Below are positions 9,707 to 23,200 of a stretch of DNA of 64,000 nt, piece by piece. The DNA comes from Gammaproteobacteria bacterium (GTDB lineage: Bacteria > Pseudomonadota > Gammaproteobacteria > Enterobacterales > Psychrobiaceae). Where the stretch lies: the NCBI GenBank assembly GCA_013214945.1, contig JABSRT010000003.1, positions 1 through 64,000 on the forward strand, written 5' to 3'. The notes below the pieces were generated by a model. That model made no database searches, was not told the DNA's origin, and worked only from the letters and a program-made list of their open reading frames with translations. The stretch's first letter is position 1, and each line of letters opens with the position of its first letter. A program made the translations under genes and the position numbers.

Positions 9707-11137
9707 TCAATTTGTTATGGCTACCGCCGCAGCAACTGCCCGAGCAAAAATTTCCGCCACGTCGTCTACTTGTTCAGCAGTAATAATTAACGGTGGCAGA
9801 AAACGAGCCACGCTGCCATAACGACCACCTAGCTCAACAATTAAGCCACGTTTGAGAGATTCTCGTTGCACTAAGCTGGCGAATTCGCCACAAGCTGGTG
9901 AGTGGCCAAGTTTGTCCGGCTGGCCATTAGGATCAACCAGCTCAATTCCTATCATTAGTCCACGACCACGCACATCACCTAGTTGCGGATACACACGTTG
10001 CAATGTATAAAAGTGCTCAAGTAATCGCTGGCCCATGTTGGCGGCATGATTTGCTAAGTCATTCTCTTTAATGTAATTAATTACCGCTGAACCGGCGGCC
10101 ATCGCCATTTGATTGCCGCGGAATGTTCCTGCATGAGCCCCTGGCTGCCATGTATCTAACCAGTCTTGGTACAACATTACTGCCAACGGTAAACCGCCAC
10201 CAAGTGCTTTAGACAACACCACCACATCAGGTATTATGCCGGCTTCTTCAAACGCAAACATTTTGCCACTACGGGCGAAACCACTTTGAATTTCATCAAC
10301 AATTAAAGGCACTTTGGCTTTCTTGGTAATTTCACGTAAACCTTGCAACCATTTTATATCAGCGGGTATAACCCCACCCTCACCCTGAATAACTTCAACA
10401 ATCACTGCGGCAGGTAACAACACGCCACTTTCAGGATCAGTTAATAGATTTTCTAAATAATTTAAATTAGCTTGTACACCTTGCTCTCCGCTTAAACCAA
10501 ACGGACAACGATAATCATAAGGGTATGGTAAAAAGTGTACACCGCTATTTAGCAAGGCATCTAATGGCTCTTTCGGTGAATGGCTGCCCATCAGGCTAAG
10601 TGCCCCTTGGCTCATGCCATGATACGCGCCCTGAAAAGAAAGTATCGTGTTGCGACCAGTTGCCGTACGCACCAATTTTAATGCGGCTTCGACCGCATCA
10701 GTGCCAGTAGGACCGCAAAATTGTATTTTGGCTTGCTCTGAAAATTCACGAGGGAATATCGAGAATAAGTCTTGAACAAATTGATCTCGGGTTGGCGTGT
10801 TAATGTCTAGTGTTAATAGCGGCGCTTCGTCGGTTAACAGTTGTTGAATAACATTCGTTATCACCGGATGATTATGACCCAACACTAAGGCACCAGCCCC
10901 TGCTAAACAATCAATAAATTGTCGACCTTCAACATCTTCTACGTACACGCCTGACGCTTTTTTTAATACTAACGGCAAGCGACGCGAATAACTGCGAGCA
11001 TTAGACTCTTGCTGTTTTTGTCTAGTCAATAAAGCACACTCGTTAAATTTGTAAAGTACTTCATTTTCAGAAATATGACTTTCAGAAACATCATTTCTGA
11101 TCACCGATTGTTCTTTAACGTTTGCAATAGCTTCCAC
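9707..11137 (-). CDS. dat: Diaminobutyrate-2-oxoglutarate aminotransferase (PvdH/Dat-like)
   Basis: Class III PLP aminotransferase, 476 residues from the chosen GTG. It makes L-2,4-diaminobutyrate from aspartate semialdehyde and glutamate. Seen: GAGALVLGHNHP, FCGPTGTDAVEAALK, GAYHGMSQGALSLMG, DEIQSGFARSG and the PLP lysine in LSKALGGGLPLAVM. An in-frame ATG lies further out at 11224, but it falls inside the promoter box at 11215-11238, and a strong GAGGAAG site lies six bases before the GTG at 11137; that start is therefore preferred. The product fits the last adenylation domain of the neighbouring large synthetase, whose pocket code looks like a Dab code. The ectoine EctB paralogue is the main alternative, but no ectoine genes are nearby. 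Confidence 0.88.
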   Translation of the reverse strand: MEAIANVKEQSVIRNDVSESHISENEVLYKFNECALLTRQKQQESNARSYSRRLPLVLKKASGVYVEDVEGRQFIDCLAGAGALVLGHNHPVITNVIQQLLTDEAPLLTLDINTPTRDQFVQDLFSIFPREFSEQAKIQFCGPTGTDAVEAALKLVRTATGRNTILSFQGAYHGMSQGALSLMGSHSPKEPLDALLNSGVHFLPYPYDYRCPFGLSGEQGVQANLNYLENLLTDPESGVLLPAAVIVEVIQGEGGVIPADIKWLQGLREITKKAKVPLIVDEIQSGFARSGKMFAFEEAGIIPDVVVLSKALGGGLPLAVMLYQDWLDTWQPGAHAGTFRGNQMAMAAGSAVINYIKENDLANHAANMGQRLLEHFYTLQRVYPQLGDVRGRGLMIGIELVDPNGQPDKLGHSPACGEFASLVQRESLKRGLIVELGGRYGSVARFLPPLIITAEQVDDVAEIFARAVAAAVAITN

Positions 11138-11214
11138 TTTAATCTTCCTCGAAAAAATATACAGTTTAGTCAATTTAAAGGTTAGGTTTTTAACCTCTAA
11201 AGTTATTATTAATA

Positions 11215-11238
11215 ACGAAACCAATGCCGTTAAATTTA
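11215..11238 (-). promoter_or_regulatory. PvdS-type iron-starvation promoter of the aminotransferase
   Basis: On the minus strand TAAAT (11238-11234), 16 bases, CGT (11217-11215). It lies 78 bases before the GTG start of dat and 62 bases beyond the end of the large NRPS. A perfect 15-base palindrome (GTTATTATTAATAAC, 11202-11216) abuts the -10 element and could be an operator, though it does not match the Fur consensus. Confidence 0.7.
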
Positions 11239-11299
11239 AGCCTTTAGAGATAAAAAATACCTTTTGTAGCGATTCCTTTCGCTACTTGTTAACAGCGTG

Positions 11300-14200
11300 C
11301 TAAGAATCCTCAAGCTCGGTCATAAAGTCATTTAGCCAAGCCGTTTTTTCTTCATCGATGGCAATGCTATTTAACGAATCAATTTGGATTGCTAATTGAG
11401 CTACGGTGCTACTTTCAAACATCGCGCGTAACGGAATATTACGTTGTAAGACTTGTTGTAAACGAGATGCTATTTGGGTAGCAAGTAATGAATGGCCGCC
11501 AAGCTCGAAGAAATTATCATTAACCCCAACCTGCTCAACTTTTAGAATGTCGATCCAGATGTTTGCAATCGTCTGCTCTAGCTCACTGCTTGGCGCAACA
11601 TAAAGGGTACTTTGTTGCTGGCCTAGTTCAATATCAGGTAAGGCTTTACGATCAATTTTACCGTTAGCGTTACGTGGCATTTGTTCTAATATTTGCCAAT
11701 GCAGCGGCACCATATAGTCTGGTAAGGCTTGCGCCAAACCTTGCTTTAATTGTGCAATCAAATCGGCTGAACTTGCCTGTGCGCTAGGGCCACAAGCTGT
11801 GATATAACCGACCAGGAAAAGACCGTTAGCGCCTTTTTTAGCCAGTACAACCGCTTCGAGCACTTCAGGTAATTGATGCAGTTGTGCTTCAATTTCGCCA
11901 AGTTCGATACGGTATCCGCGTATTTTAACTTGTTGATCAATTCGGCCCACGTACTCAAGCAAGCCATCGCTGCGTCGGCGCGCTAAATCACCACTGCGAT
12001 ACAAACGCTCGCCTTTATCACTAAATACATCGGGAATAAATGTTTGTGCGGTCCGTTTTGGATCAAAGCTATAACCTCGACCAACCCCCATACCTGCGAC
12101 GCACAATTCGGCAATTGCACCGCTTGGTACCAGATCAAGACCGTCATCAAGCAGGTATAAGCGGTTATTGTCGGTCGGGCTACCAATCGGTAAATAATCG
12201 CTGGCTGTTGATGCTAAATCGATATTGAAAAACGCCACATCGTCAGAACATTCAGCAGGGCCATACGCATTAATTAAGCCGATATTCGGATAACTCTTTA
12301 ACCATTGCGCTGCCAATACTGGAGGCATCGCTTCACCTGTTGGTAATAACCAACGTAAATTCGGCTGCAAGCTTAGCGCTTGATCTTGCGCTGCTTCATC
12401 TAATATTCCTTGGATTAATGACGGCACACTTTCTAATACGGTAATGCCTTGGTCTTGAATATGTTTAAGTAGTGCTTGTGGGTTCTGAGATATTTCATTG
12501 GGCACGATATCGACTCTGCCGCCAAATAGAGGCGCAGTTAAAAACTGCCATACTGAAATGTCAAAGCACTGTGAAGCGGTTTGTGCGATAACGTCATTTT
12601 CACCCAATTGCATGTAAGGTATTTTACTCAATTGATTATTAAGCATGCCTTGCTGCTCAACCATCACACCTTTTGGCACACCAGTAGAGCCTGATGTATA
12701 AATGACATAAGCAAGGCTATTGGCGTGGTTAAACCGATTAAGATGATTCAAGCTCGGGTTGAGAACATTCTGACTAGCATCAACAGGAAACTGATGATTG
12801 TCTTGTTGCACATCTTCCCATAACAACAATACTGGGCGATTATCACTCGACAATTGCGGCAGTAATGTCTGAGCTTGCTCATAACAAACCTTGTCGCAGA
12901 CCAGTATCGAAATACGACTACTATTCATCATTTGCAGTAAGCGTTGTTCGGGATGGCTTGGATCAAGTGGTAAATAAGCGCTGCCCGATTTAAAGCACCC
13001 GATCATCATTGCTAATAAATTGAGCCCACGCTCTGCTAATAACGCGACTGGCTGATCAGTATTGTCGCCTTGTGCCAAGATGCGATGGCTTAAACGGTTA
13101 GCATATTGATTTAAATCGTGATAATTCCACTGCTGACTTAAACAACTTGCTGCAATGCGCTGTGGGGTAGCTGCAACTTGCCCCTCGAACAATTGCACAT
13201 AACTTTGATATTCGGTATCGGGTGTTTGCTCGGTAACAGCAGCCTGGTTGCAATCTTTAACCAGAAACTGATGTTCACGATCACTCAATAATGGCAGCGC
13301 TGCAAAGGGTTGATCAATATTATCAACCAGTGCAATCAATAGTCGTTTAAATTCGCCGAGCATATGGTCAATGCTGGTTTTATCAAAATAACGTTGATCG
13401 TAAGAAATATGTAAACCTAAGCTATCGCCTGGATAACACACCGCCGTTAACGGGAAGTTCGTGTGGGTACGACCTGAATCTGAGCTGGCATTAAAATGGC
13501 GAGCACTGTCTAAAACTGAAGAGTCGACTGGCGCATTTTCAAAAACAAATAAACTGTCAAACAATGGCGCGCCCTTGGGCAATTCACTGCAATTTTGAAT
13601 ATCGACCAACGATAAATACTCGTGCTCACGTAAATCAAGATTGTGGGCCAGTAACTGCTGCAACCAATCTTTAACACTCGCATTTTCATCGAGTAATGGC
13701 GTAGGCACTCGCAAAGGAATACTGTTGATAAACAGTCCGACTGTGCGTTGCATTTCTGGTTTTTCAATCGGACGTCCCGCAACGGTTACGCCAAATAATA
13801 CTTCCCTGTCACCACTTAGACGGCGTAACACCAATGACCAAGCCGCTTGGGCAAATGTATTTGCCGTGAGTTGATAACGTTGTGCCAACTCCTGCAAGCG
13901 AGTGCTGTCATTGCTATCTAGATTAGTATAGCTATCACCAACAACCATACCGCCACTGTCACCGGCATGCTCGCGTAGCAAGGGTCTATCACTGGCAATT
14001 GATGTTGCTTGCTCAAACCCTTGTAAATTATCTTGCCACCACTGACGCGAACCATCGGCATTTTGTTGTTGTAACCAAACTATATAATCGCGATAACTTG
14101 GCGGCACAGCCAACTGTGCCTCACGTTTTTCACTTAACGCGGTATAAATTTCAAAAAAATCATTCATTAATATCGAACGACACCAAGCATCAATAAGAAT

Positions 14201-17200
14201 ATGGTGATTGCTCATCATAAACCAGTATTCTTCATCGCCAAGGCAAATCAAACGCAGCTGAAAAGGTGGCGTATTTAACAAATCAAAGCCAGCTTCACGC
14301 TCTTCTTTAAGCATGGCTTGCAAGCGTTGCTCGTGCTGACTTGGATCTTCTTGTCGCCAATCTAGAAAATCTACTTCAATTAAGCTTGGTTTATGGATCA
14401 CCTGCAACATCGCTTCACCAGCATTCCAATTAAAGGAAGCTCGCAATGCTTCATGGCGTGCAACAACACCTTGCCACGCTGTAGCAAAACGTTGTGGATC
14501 AATCGCACTATGAATACGATAACGATCTTGCATGTAATAAAGCCCGGTGCCCGGCTCTAATAACGTATGCAGTAATAGCCCTTCTTGCATTGACGTTAAT
14601 GGGTAAATATCCGCTATATTTTGTGCCGGTACCGTTAGCGCATCAAGTTGCGTTTGTGCCAATTGTGCTAACGGAAAGTCTGACGGCGTTAGCCTGCTGA
14701 TCTCACTAGCCGCTAATTCATCGCTTATGCAATGTTCAATTAAGCTTTCTAATTGCTGCAAGTAATCAGTGGCCAACGTATTAATTGTTTGCTCGTTATA
14801 GCGCTTAGTGCTGTAAGTCCAACGTAAAACCAACTCATTGTTATACACTTGGCTATCAACACTCAGTACATTTGGCAATGCTGCTTGTTCATCACGGCTA
14901 ACGCCTGTTGGATCATTTGATGGCTGGAACAAAGCATCGTTACCAAAGCTTTGATCAAATTGACCAAGATAGTTAAAGGTAATTTGTGCTTGTGGTAGCT
15001 GTGCCATTGCCGCTTGGCAATTATCATCTGCAAGATAACGCAACACCCCGTAACTGATCCCTTTATGTGGCACGGCACGTAGTTGCTCTTTGATCGTTTT
15101 GATATCATCGGCCAAACATTCGATGGTGCTTTTGCTGTCACCTTGTTCATTTTTCAATGAAGACGGGGTTAATCGCAATGGATACGCACTGGTGAACCAA
15201 CCTACGGTACGCGTGAGGTCAATATCATCAAATATTTCTTCGCGACCATGGCCTTCTAATTGCACAAGTACCGATAACTGCTCAGACCAACGACACAGCG
15301 TTCGTGTTAATGCCGTTAATAATAAATCGTTTACTTGGGTGCGATAAGCCGCAGGCGCTTGCTGTAATAATTGCTCCGTGTGTTTGCTGCTTAACCGCAA
15401 AGTGATGGTGTTGGCGTCACATTCTTTAGAATTATCACTCGCGCTACTCACAGGGTAATCACTCGGTAATTGCTCTGTTAGCTGCTGCTCAGGGCGAGTT
15501 AACTGCTGCTGCCACCAAGTTAAGTTGTCTGTCAGTGATTCACTATTTGCATAACGCTGCAAACGTTCAGTCCAATCTCTAAATGCCGATGTTTTTGGCG
15601 CAAACTGTGCTTTTTTACCACTCGCTAGCTGCTGATAACTCCGTTGTAAGTCTTCTAGAATTATCCGCCAAGAGACTCCGTCGACCACCAAGTGATGAAT
15701 CACTAACAATAAACGCTGTTTACCCTGTTGCTCGTTACTGTCAGCTTCAGTCACTAACATCGCGCGCAGTAATGGTCCATCTTGTAAGTTTAAACTGCGT
15801 TGCATCGCGTCGAATAAATCCGAGCACTGTGATGTTGACTGGGCAATATCATTAACAGTCGCCGTTTGTAATATTGCGCCGCTGTGTCCGTCTAACGTCT
15901 GGTGCTGTGCTTGCGAAGCTGATTTTTGGTTAAAGACTAATCGCAAAGCATCATGGTGTTGCAAAATTTGCTGTAGTACTTGCTCTAATAACTCAGGATC
16001 TAAATGCTGAGTTGGCTGTAATAACACCGCTTGATTCCAATGATCTCGATTAGGCACTGGCAGAGAGTAGAACCAATGTTGGATCGGGGTTAAGGCAGAT
16101 TCCCCCGCTATTAGCCCTTGCTCAGCAACATATTGAACAGCGGTGTTGTCATCTCCTTGCTGTTCGCATAGCGCTGCCAGTGCTTGAATACTTTGATGTT
16201 GAAATAAATCACGCGGGCTAAAATTCAAGCCTACTTGACGCGCACGACTCACTACCTGAATAGATAAAATAGAGTCACCACCGAGCTCGAAGAAGTTATC
16301 ATTGATACCGATGTTTTCTACTGCCAGTATTTCAGCCCAAATTACCGCTAATAACTGCTCCTGTTCGGTCGAAGGCGCAATATACTCTTGTTTGTTTTGT
16401 TCAATATCTGGTAAAGGTAACGCCTTACGATCAAGCTTGCCATTGGGACCAAGTGGTAAAGCAGGTAAAACAACCCAGTGTGCGGGTACCATATAGTCTG
16501 GCAATTGCTGTTTAAGACTAAGCTTTAACTGATTGATTAACAGTTCATTATCTTGGCTTTTTGTGTTTTTCTCACTCGAATTAGAGCTAGAAACATAGGC
16601 CACCAGCTGTTTATTACCCGCTAAATCTATTGCTAAAACTACTGTTTCATCAACCGATTGATGCGCTAATATTTTCGCTTCAATTTCGCCAAGCTCAATC
16701 CTAAAACCACGAATTTTAACTTGATAATCGGCACGCCCCACATATTCGACAAGGCCATCGATGCCTTGGCGTACTAAGTCGCCCGTTCGATATAAGCGCC
16801 CCGCTAGCTCGTCTGGGTGCTGATCAACGGTGAAAGGATTAGGAATAAAGCGCTCAGCAGTTAAGCCTTTACGGGCATGATATCCACGGGCTAAGCCTTT
16901 ACCGCCAACATATAACTCACCAACACTGCCTTGCGGTACCAGTGCTAAATCGGTATCAAGAATATAGGCAAGCCGATCGCCAACAAGTCGGCCAATAGGC
17001 ACACTCGCTACCTGATCGCCTAATTGCTGCGGCGCTAAACTGGCTAGCGGCATAACCACGGTTTCAGTCGGGCCATAAGCATTAAAGAAATATTCTGGTT
17101 GAAATGCGCCGCGAATTCGCTGTAAATGTTCGGCGGTTAAGACTTCGCCTCCGGTAATACACAAGCGAATAGGCAACGTCTCTTGACGACTTGTTAACCA

Positions 17201-20200
17201 CTGCGCTAATTGACTGCCATAACTCGGTGTTAAACCTAAGGTGTTGACATTGTATTGACGAATTAGCTGGCAGATCTCCTCTACACCCCATTGGTTTTGT
17301 CCACGTAACACAAGGTGTGAACCACACAGTAGCGGAGCTAATAATCGTTCTGTTGCGGCATCAAAGTTGATTGAATAAAAATGTAATTCGCAATCATCAC
17401 TGCGCATATCAAAACGTTCAATCACCGCTTGGCAATGCATACTTATTTCGCCATGAGCAACCATTACACCTTTAGGCTTACCTGTAGAGCCTGAGGTATA
17501 AATTAAATAGGCTTGGTGCATCGGTTGGTTAATTGAAGGTAATGCTGCCGTTGAATAATTCGCTAGCGCAGGGCCATCTTGTTCTAAACACCACGATTTA
17601 ACGTGTTTTGGTAACTCACCAAGCGCCTCGAATAACGCACCATGGCTCAGTAATAGACAAATACCACTGTCGGTAATCATGTCTTGCAATCGTTCTATCG
17701 GATATTCAGGATCTAATGGCACATACGCACCACCAGCTTTAAGGATAGCTAATAAGCCAATCACCATGTCTAACGAACGCTCTAACGCCAAACCGACATA
17801 GTCTTCGGCACCAATGCCTTGCTCGCGTAAATACCAAGCTAGCTGATTAGATTTTTCGTCTAATTGGGCATAAGTAAGGGTGTTACCTGCAAAACTTAAT
17901 GCTGGTGCATTCGGGGTTGCTTGAACCTGCTGGCTAAATAAATCATGTAAACAAAATTGCTTAGCGTCAGCTTCAGTTTGGGTTAAATTAAAATGAGACA
18001 GGCATAAATTGTTCGCTTCATCCGTTAAGGCACCGTCAGCCTGATCTTCATTATTAAAAAGCGCCAACTCGGCAATGCGTTGGCCTGGGTTATTAACCAT
18101 GGCCGTGAGTAAGTTATTCCAATGACGCGCCATATTAGCAATTCGCGCTTGATCAAATAAATCGCAACTGTACGTTAAACAGCAAGCTAATTGGTCATTA
18201 AGATCGGTAACTTCTAGGTTAAGGTCAAACTTAGTTGCTTTAGCATCGTTGACAATGTAATCAACTGTCATGCCCGCTAGCTCTCGGCTTTGTTGGAAAT
18301 TCCAACGCTGCACATTACACATTACTTGGAATAATGGATTATACGCAGTGCTACGAGGTGGCTGCAGCGCATCCACAAGTTGCTCAAAAGGTAAATCTTG
18401 ATGTGACTGCCCTTCAATGACGGTATCACGTAACTGGCTTAATAATGTCTCAACACTCATTTGCCCATCAAGCTGACAGCGTAATACTTGAGTATTTAAA
18501 AAGGCGCCGATCAAACCTTCACTTTCTGGCCTGATCCGGTTCGCGATAGGCGCGCCAATACGCAGGTCATTTTGACCACTGTAGCGGTAAAGTAATACCG
18601 ACAACGCTGCTGTCATGGTCATAAACAAGGTTAAGCCATGCTCCGCATTAAAATGTCGTACTTTCTCGGCTAATTCGTCGGTTACAGCAAAGCGATACAA
18701 ACCGCCATTGTAGCTTTGTACAGCTGGACGCGGCCGATCACTAGGTAACGCTAATACCGGATGTTCATTACCGAGCTTATTGGTCCAGTAATCAAGTTGA
18801 CGCTGACCTTCGCCTGACGCTAACCACTGACGTTGCCAGACACTGTAATCAAGATATTGCACTGCTAACGGTTTTAGTGGTGAGGGTTTATTATCGATAA
18901 ATGATTGATAAAGTTCGCCAATTTCACGAGCAAAAATATCCATCGCCCAACCTTCGGTAACGATGTGGTGCAATGTTAATGATAAAACATGTTCTTGCTC
19001 AGACACTTTGACCAAACTGGCTCGCAATAATGGCCCTTGTTCTAAGTCGAACGGTTGGTGTGCTTCATCATCGGCCAGTTGCTGTAAACGCTGCTGGCAC
19101 TCGTCATCGTCAAGGTTAGAAAAGTCCTGTTGCTGTAATTGGACACTTGAAGTCGCTGCGACTTGTTGTACAGGTACCCCATCAATACTTGGAAAAGTTG
19201 TACGTAGCGTTTCATGTCGCTGGATCAATGCTTGTAACGCCGCGGCAAAATGTTCGACATAAAATGGCCCCGTTAATCGCGCCATACCACTGACATTATA
19301 GGCCGGGCTATTCGGATCTATCTGCCAAAGAAACCATAACCGCTGTTGCGAAGAAGATAACGCGACCGGCTTGCTGCGATCAATAAGCTCAATAGCAGGC
19401 ATTTTATTAAAGCGACCTGCTTGTTGCGCCTGTAAAATCTGCGCAACAAATGCACTTAATTGGCTATGTTCAAACAAGACTTTTAACGGTAATTCAACGT
19501 TACACTGTAAGCGAATACGAGAAACAATTTGTGTCGCGAGCAAGGAATGACCACCACATTGGAAGAAATCATCCGCCAGGCTAAAACGAGCAACTCCCAT
19601 CACTTCTTGCCAAATAGCAGCCACTTGCTTTTCTAAAGCGGTTTTAGGGGCAATATAAACACTATGCTCGGTAAGTGTTGTATTTGGCTCTGGCAACGCG
19701 CGGTGATCCACTTTGCCGTTCACTGTTAATGGTAAACTTGTCAGTGCAATAAATTGCGCGGGTATCATGTAGCTTGGCAGAATTTTTTCGAGTGTAAGTT
19801 TTAATTCATCAGCGTGTTCACTACTATTAACCGTTGCCTGATTATTTTCCTGTTCAAGTACGTAATAAGCAATGAGTTGCGCATTGGCCTTAGCTGGTAC
19901 ATTCTTAGACTCATGCACGACAACAACCGCTTGTTTAATTATTGTTTGAGCTAATAACTGCGCTTCAATTTCTTGTGGATCAATACGAAAGCCACGTAAT
20001 TTAATTTGTTGGTCAACGCGGCCAAGGTAGTCTAATGAACCATTAATACCCCAACGTGATTTGTCACCACTGCGATATAAACGCGCACCACGTTTAGCGC
20101 CCCGTTGCGTAGAACAAGGATCTGGTACAAAACGTTCAGCGGTCAGCGCTGCTCGGCCCAAGCCATGATTAATCGTTTTACGGTCAGATTCTTCGTTAAT

Positions 20201-23200
20201 AGCGTTAGCATTGGTGCCGTTAACATTGGTGTCGTTAGCACTTAAATAACCTCGTGCTAAACCAGCGCCACCAATATATAACTCACCGGGCACCCCAATA
20301 GGTGCGAGCATAAGATCTTCATCAAGCACTCGGCAAATAACATTATTTAACGGCTTACCAATCGGAGAACGATGCTCATCACTTGCCTTAGTGTGCCAAT
20401 GAGTAACATTAATAGCGGTTTCGGTGGGCCCATAACGGTTATGTAATTCAACATTTGGCAGTTGGTTTAAGATCTCGTTCCGTAAATTCACCGACAAAGC
20501 TTCACCGCCTGAGAACAGGTAACGTAAACTCGTGCAGTTTGTTACTTGCACCTCTTCGATAAATAACTGCAACATCGGCGGCACAAAATGTAACACTGTT
20601 ACACCGTATTCCTGCACTAATGCCACTAACCGCTGCGGATCTCGCTGCTCTCCAGGTGCTGCTAGAATTAAGCGACAACCGGTTATTAAAGGTAAGAAAC
20701 ATTCCCACACCGAAACATCGAAACTAATCGCGGCTTTTTGTAAAAAGACCGCTTGGTGATCAAATTGATACTCTTCTTTCATCCATTGCAGACGGTCTCG
20801 CAACGCCGCATGGCTAATACCTACGCCTTTAGGCAAGCCTGTAGAACCCGAGGTATAAATGATGTAAGCGATATTATCGCCATGGACATTAACTGTCGGC
20901 GCACTGCTAGGCAGAGGGTCAATGTCGAGTTTATCCATCGCTATCAGCTTGCGGTTTACTGATAACTCAGCCAATAGCTCACTGTCAAAACAACTGTCTT
21001 GTGTCAGTAATATTTGAGCCCCACTATCTGAAAGCATATAAGACAATCGTTCGGTCGGGTAATTTGGATCTAAGGGTAAATAAGCGCCGCCCGCTTTTAT
21101 AATCGCCAGCAGTCCTATCATTAACAGTGGTGAACGCTGAGCCAAAATCGCCACTCGAACTTCGGGTTTCACTCCTTGCGCTTGTAAATAATGGGCCAGT
21201 TTATTGGCTTGGGTATTTAGTTGTTCATAAGTAAAACTACCACCCTGCCATTGCAAGGCGGTTTCATGTGGAGTCAGTAGTGCTTGCTTATTAAGACTAA
21301 CCGCTAGGCATTCTATCGTTTGTGGCTTGTTTGCTTTAACTGCCACTTCGCCCCACCGCGTTAACCGCTTTTGTTCACTAGCTGCGAGTAATTGGATATC
21401 GCCAATGCAAAGGTCTGGTTGCTGAACAACATGCTGTAATAAGTTAGAGAAATGAGTCGACAAGCGTTCGATGGTGTCAGGTTTAAATAGCTCAGTGTTA
21501 TAATCAAAACTAAGTAGCAACTGCCCTTGGTCATTTTCTTCACTGTGCAATTGCAGATCACATTTCGCTGTTCGGCTATGCCAAGACAATTCCTCAGCAG
21601 TCAAGCCAGGTAAGCATTGGGCGTTCAAACCACGTTGTTGATGGTTAAACATCACCTGAAATAGCGGCGACTCATCTTGGTTACGTCTATTTGACTGTTG
21701 CTCATTGTTAGATAACAGCGCTTCTAGCACTTCGTTGATGGGAATGTCTTGATGCATTTGCGCATCTAAGGTTGTCGATTTTACCTGCTGTAATAACTGT
21801 GAAAAGGGTAATCGCGTTGTTACATCGGCACGTAAAACTAAGGTATTAATAAAAAATCCGACGATATTTTGAATATCGGCACGTTGACGGTTAGCACTTG
21901 GCACACCAACACGAATATCATGCTGGCCTGTATAACGGTGTAACAAGCTTTGAAAGCCCGCCAGCAATAACATAAATAATGTACTGTCTTGGGTTTGTGA
22001 AAAGCTGCGTAATTTTTCAGTTAATTGATGATCTAACGAAAAACTAAAACGTGCGGCGTTACTTTGCCTTTGCTCTTTGCTTGTTAATTGCGGCGACGTG
22101 TCTGCGGTTTCATTGATAAGTGTGCGTGGATAATCAGTCGCTAATTGCAATATTGGCAATTCACCTGCTAGTTGTTTTGTCCAATAATTTAACTGCTGGT
22201 TCGCGTTATCTTCAGCTAACCACTGACGTTGCCAACTCGCATAATCAGCATACTGCAAGGTCATTGGCGCAAGCGCTAAACTAAGATTCTGACCTTGGCA
22301 CGCGGCGGCATATAATTGCGTAAATTCAGCCATTAGGAGGTCTAACGACCAACCATCAGCAATGATATGATGCAAAGTGATCAGTAACAGATGCTCAGTT
22401 TTAGCAAGTCGAATCAATTTTACTTGCAATAGTTCGCCGGCGGCTAAATCAAATATTTGTTGCGCTTCTTGCTCGCGCAAAATTTCAGCCTGAGCCTTAC
22501 GTTCGCCTGCCTTAAGCAGACTAATATCACGGTGTTGTATAACAAGTTCAAGTGACGGTTCAATAACTTGCAACGCTACGCCATCTTTCTCAACAAAACG
22601 AGTACGCAATGATTCATGACGTTTAACCAACTGTTGAAAACTCGCATTTAATGCGGTTTGATTTATTTCACCTTTTAAGTGCAAACCAGCAGGAATATTA
22701 TAAGCAGTACTTTGTGGTTCAAGCTGCCACAGGAACCATAATCGGCTTTGCGCAGAAGATAAAGGCAAGCCTTGCTCTCTTGACTGCACCACCATTGACA
22801 GCGTGTTGTCGGTCGCAACGCTTGGGTTAGCAATGATTTTTTCTATCGCCGCCACAAATGCAGCCAACACTGGCGCGTCAAAGATCACGCGCAAATCAAT
22901 GGCCGTATTAAAACATTCCCGACATTTAGCAATAACTTGCACCGCTAAGACCGAATTACCACCAGCGAGGAAAAAATGATCTGCTGGCGTTATCTGATCT
23001 ATTTGTAAAGCTTCGCGCCAAATTTCACTAATATCGTCGGTTATCGTCGAAGTTAGTTCCGGTGTTAGTTCTGATACTTGCTCGGTGTTGCCAGCAGCTG
23101 TTATGTCTTGCGCCGGAAACATCGCATAAGCTTCAATACTGCCATCGTCAATCCCTTGGCGACAGGCCGAACGCTGTAATTTCCCACTCGATGTTTTAGG

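Noticed and set aside
9707-11224. Longer aminotransferase start at 11224
   Set aside because: It lies within the promoter box and lacks a ribosome binding site; the GTG at 11137 has a strong one.
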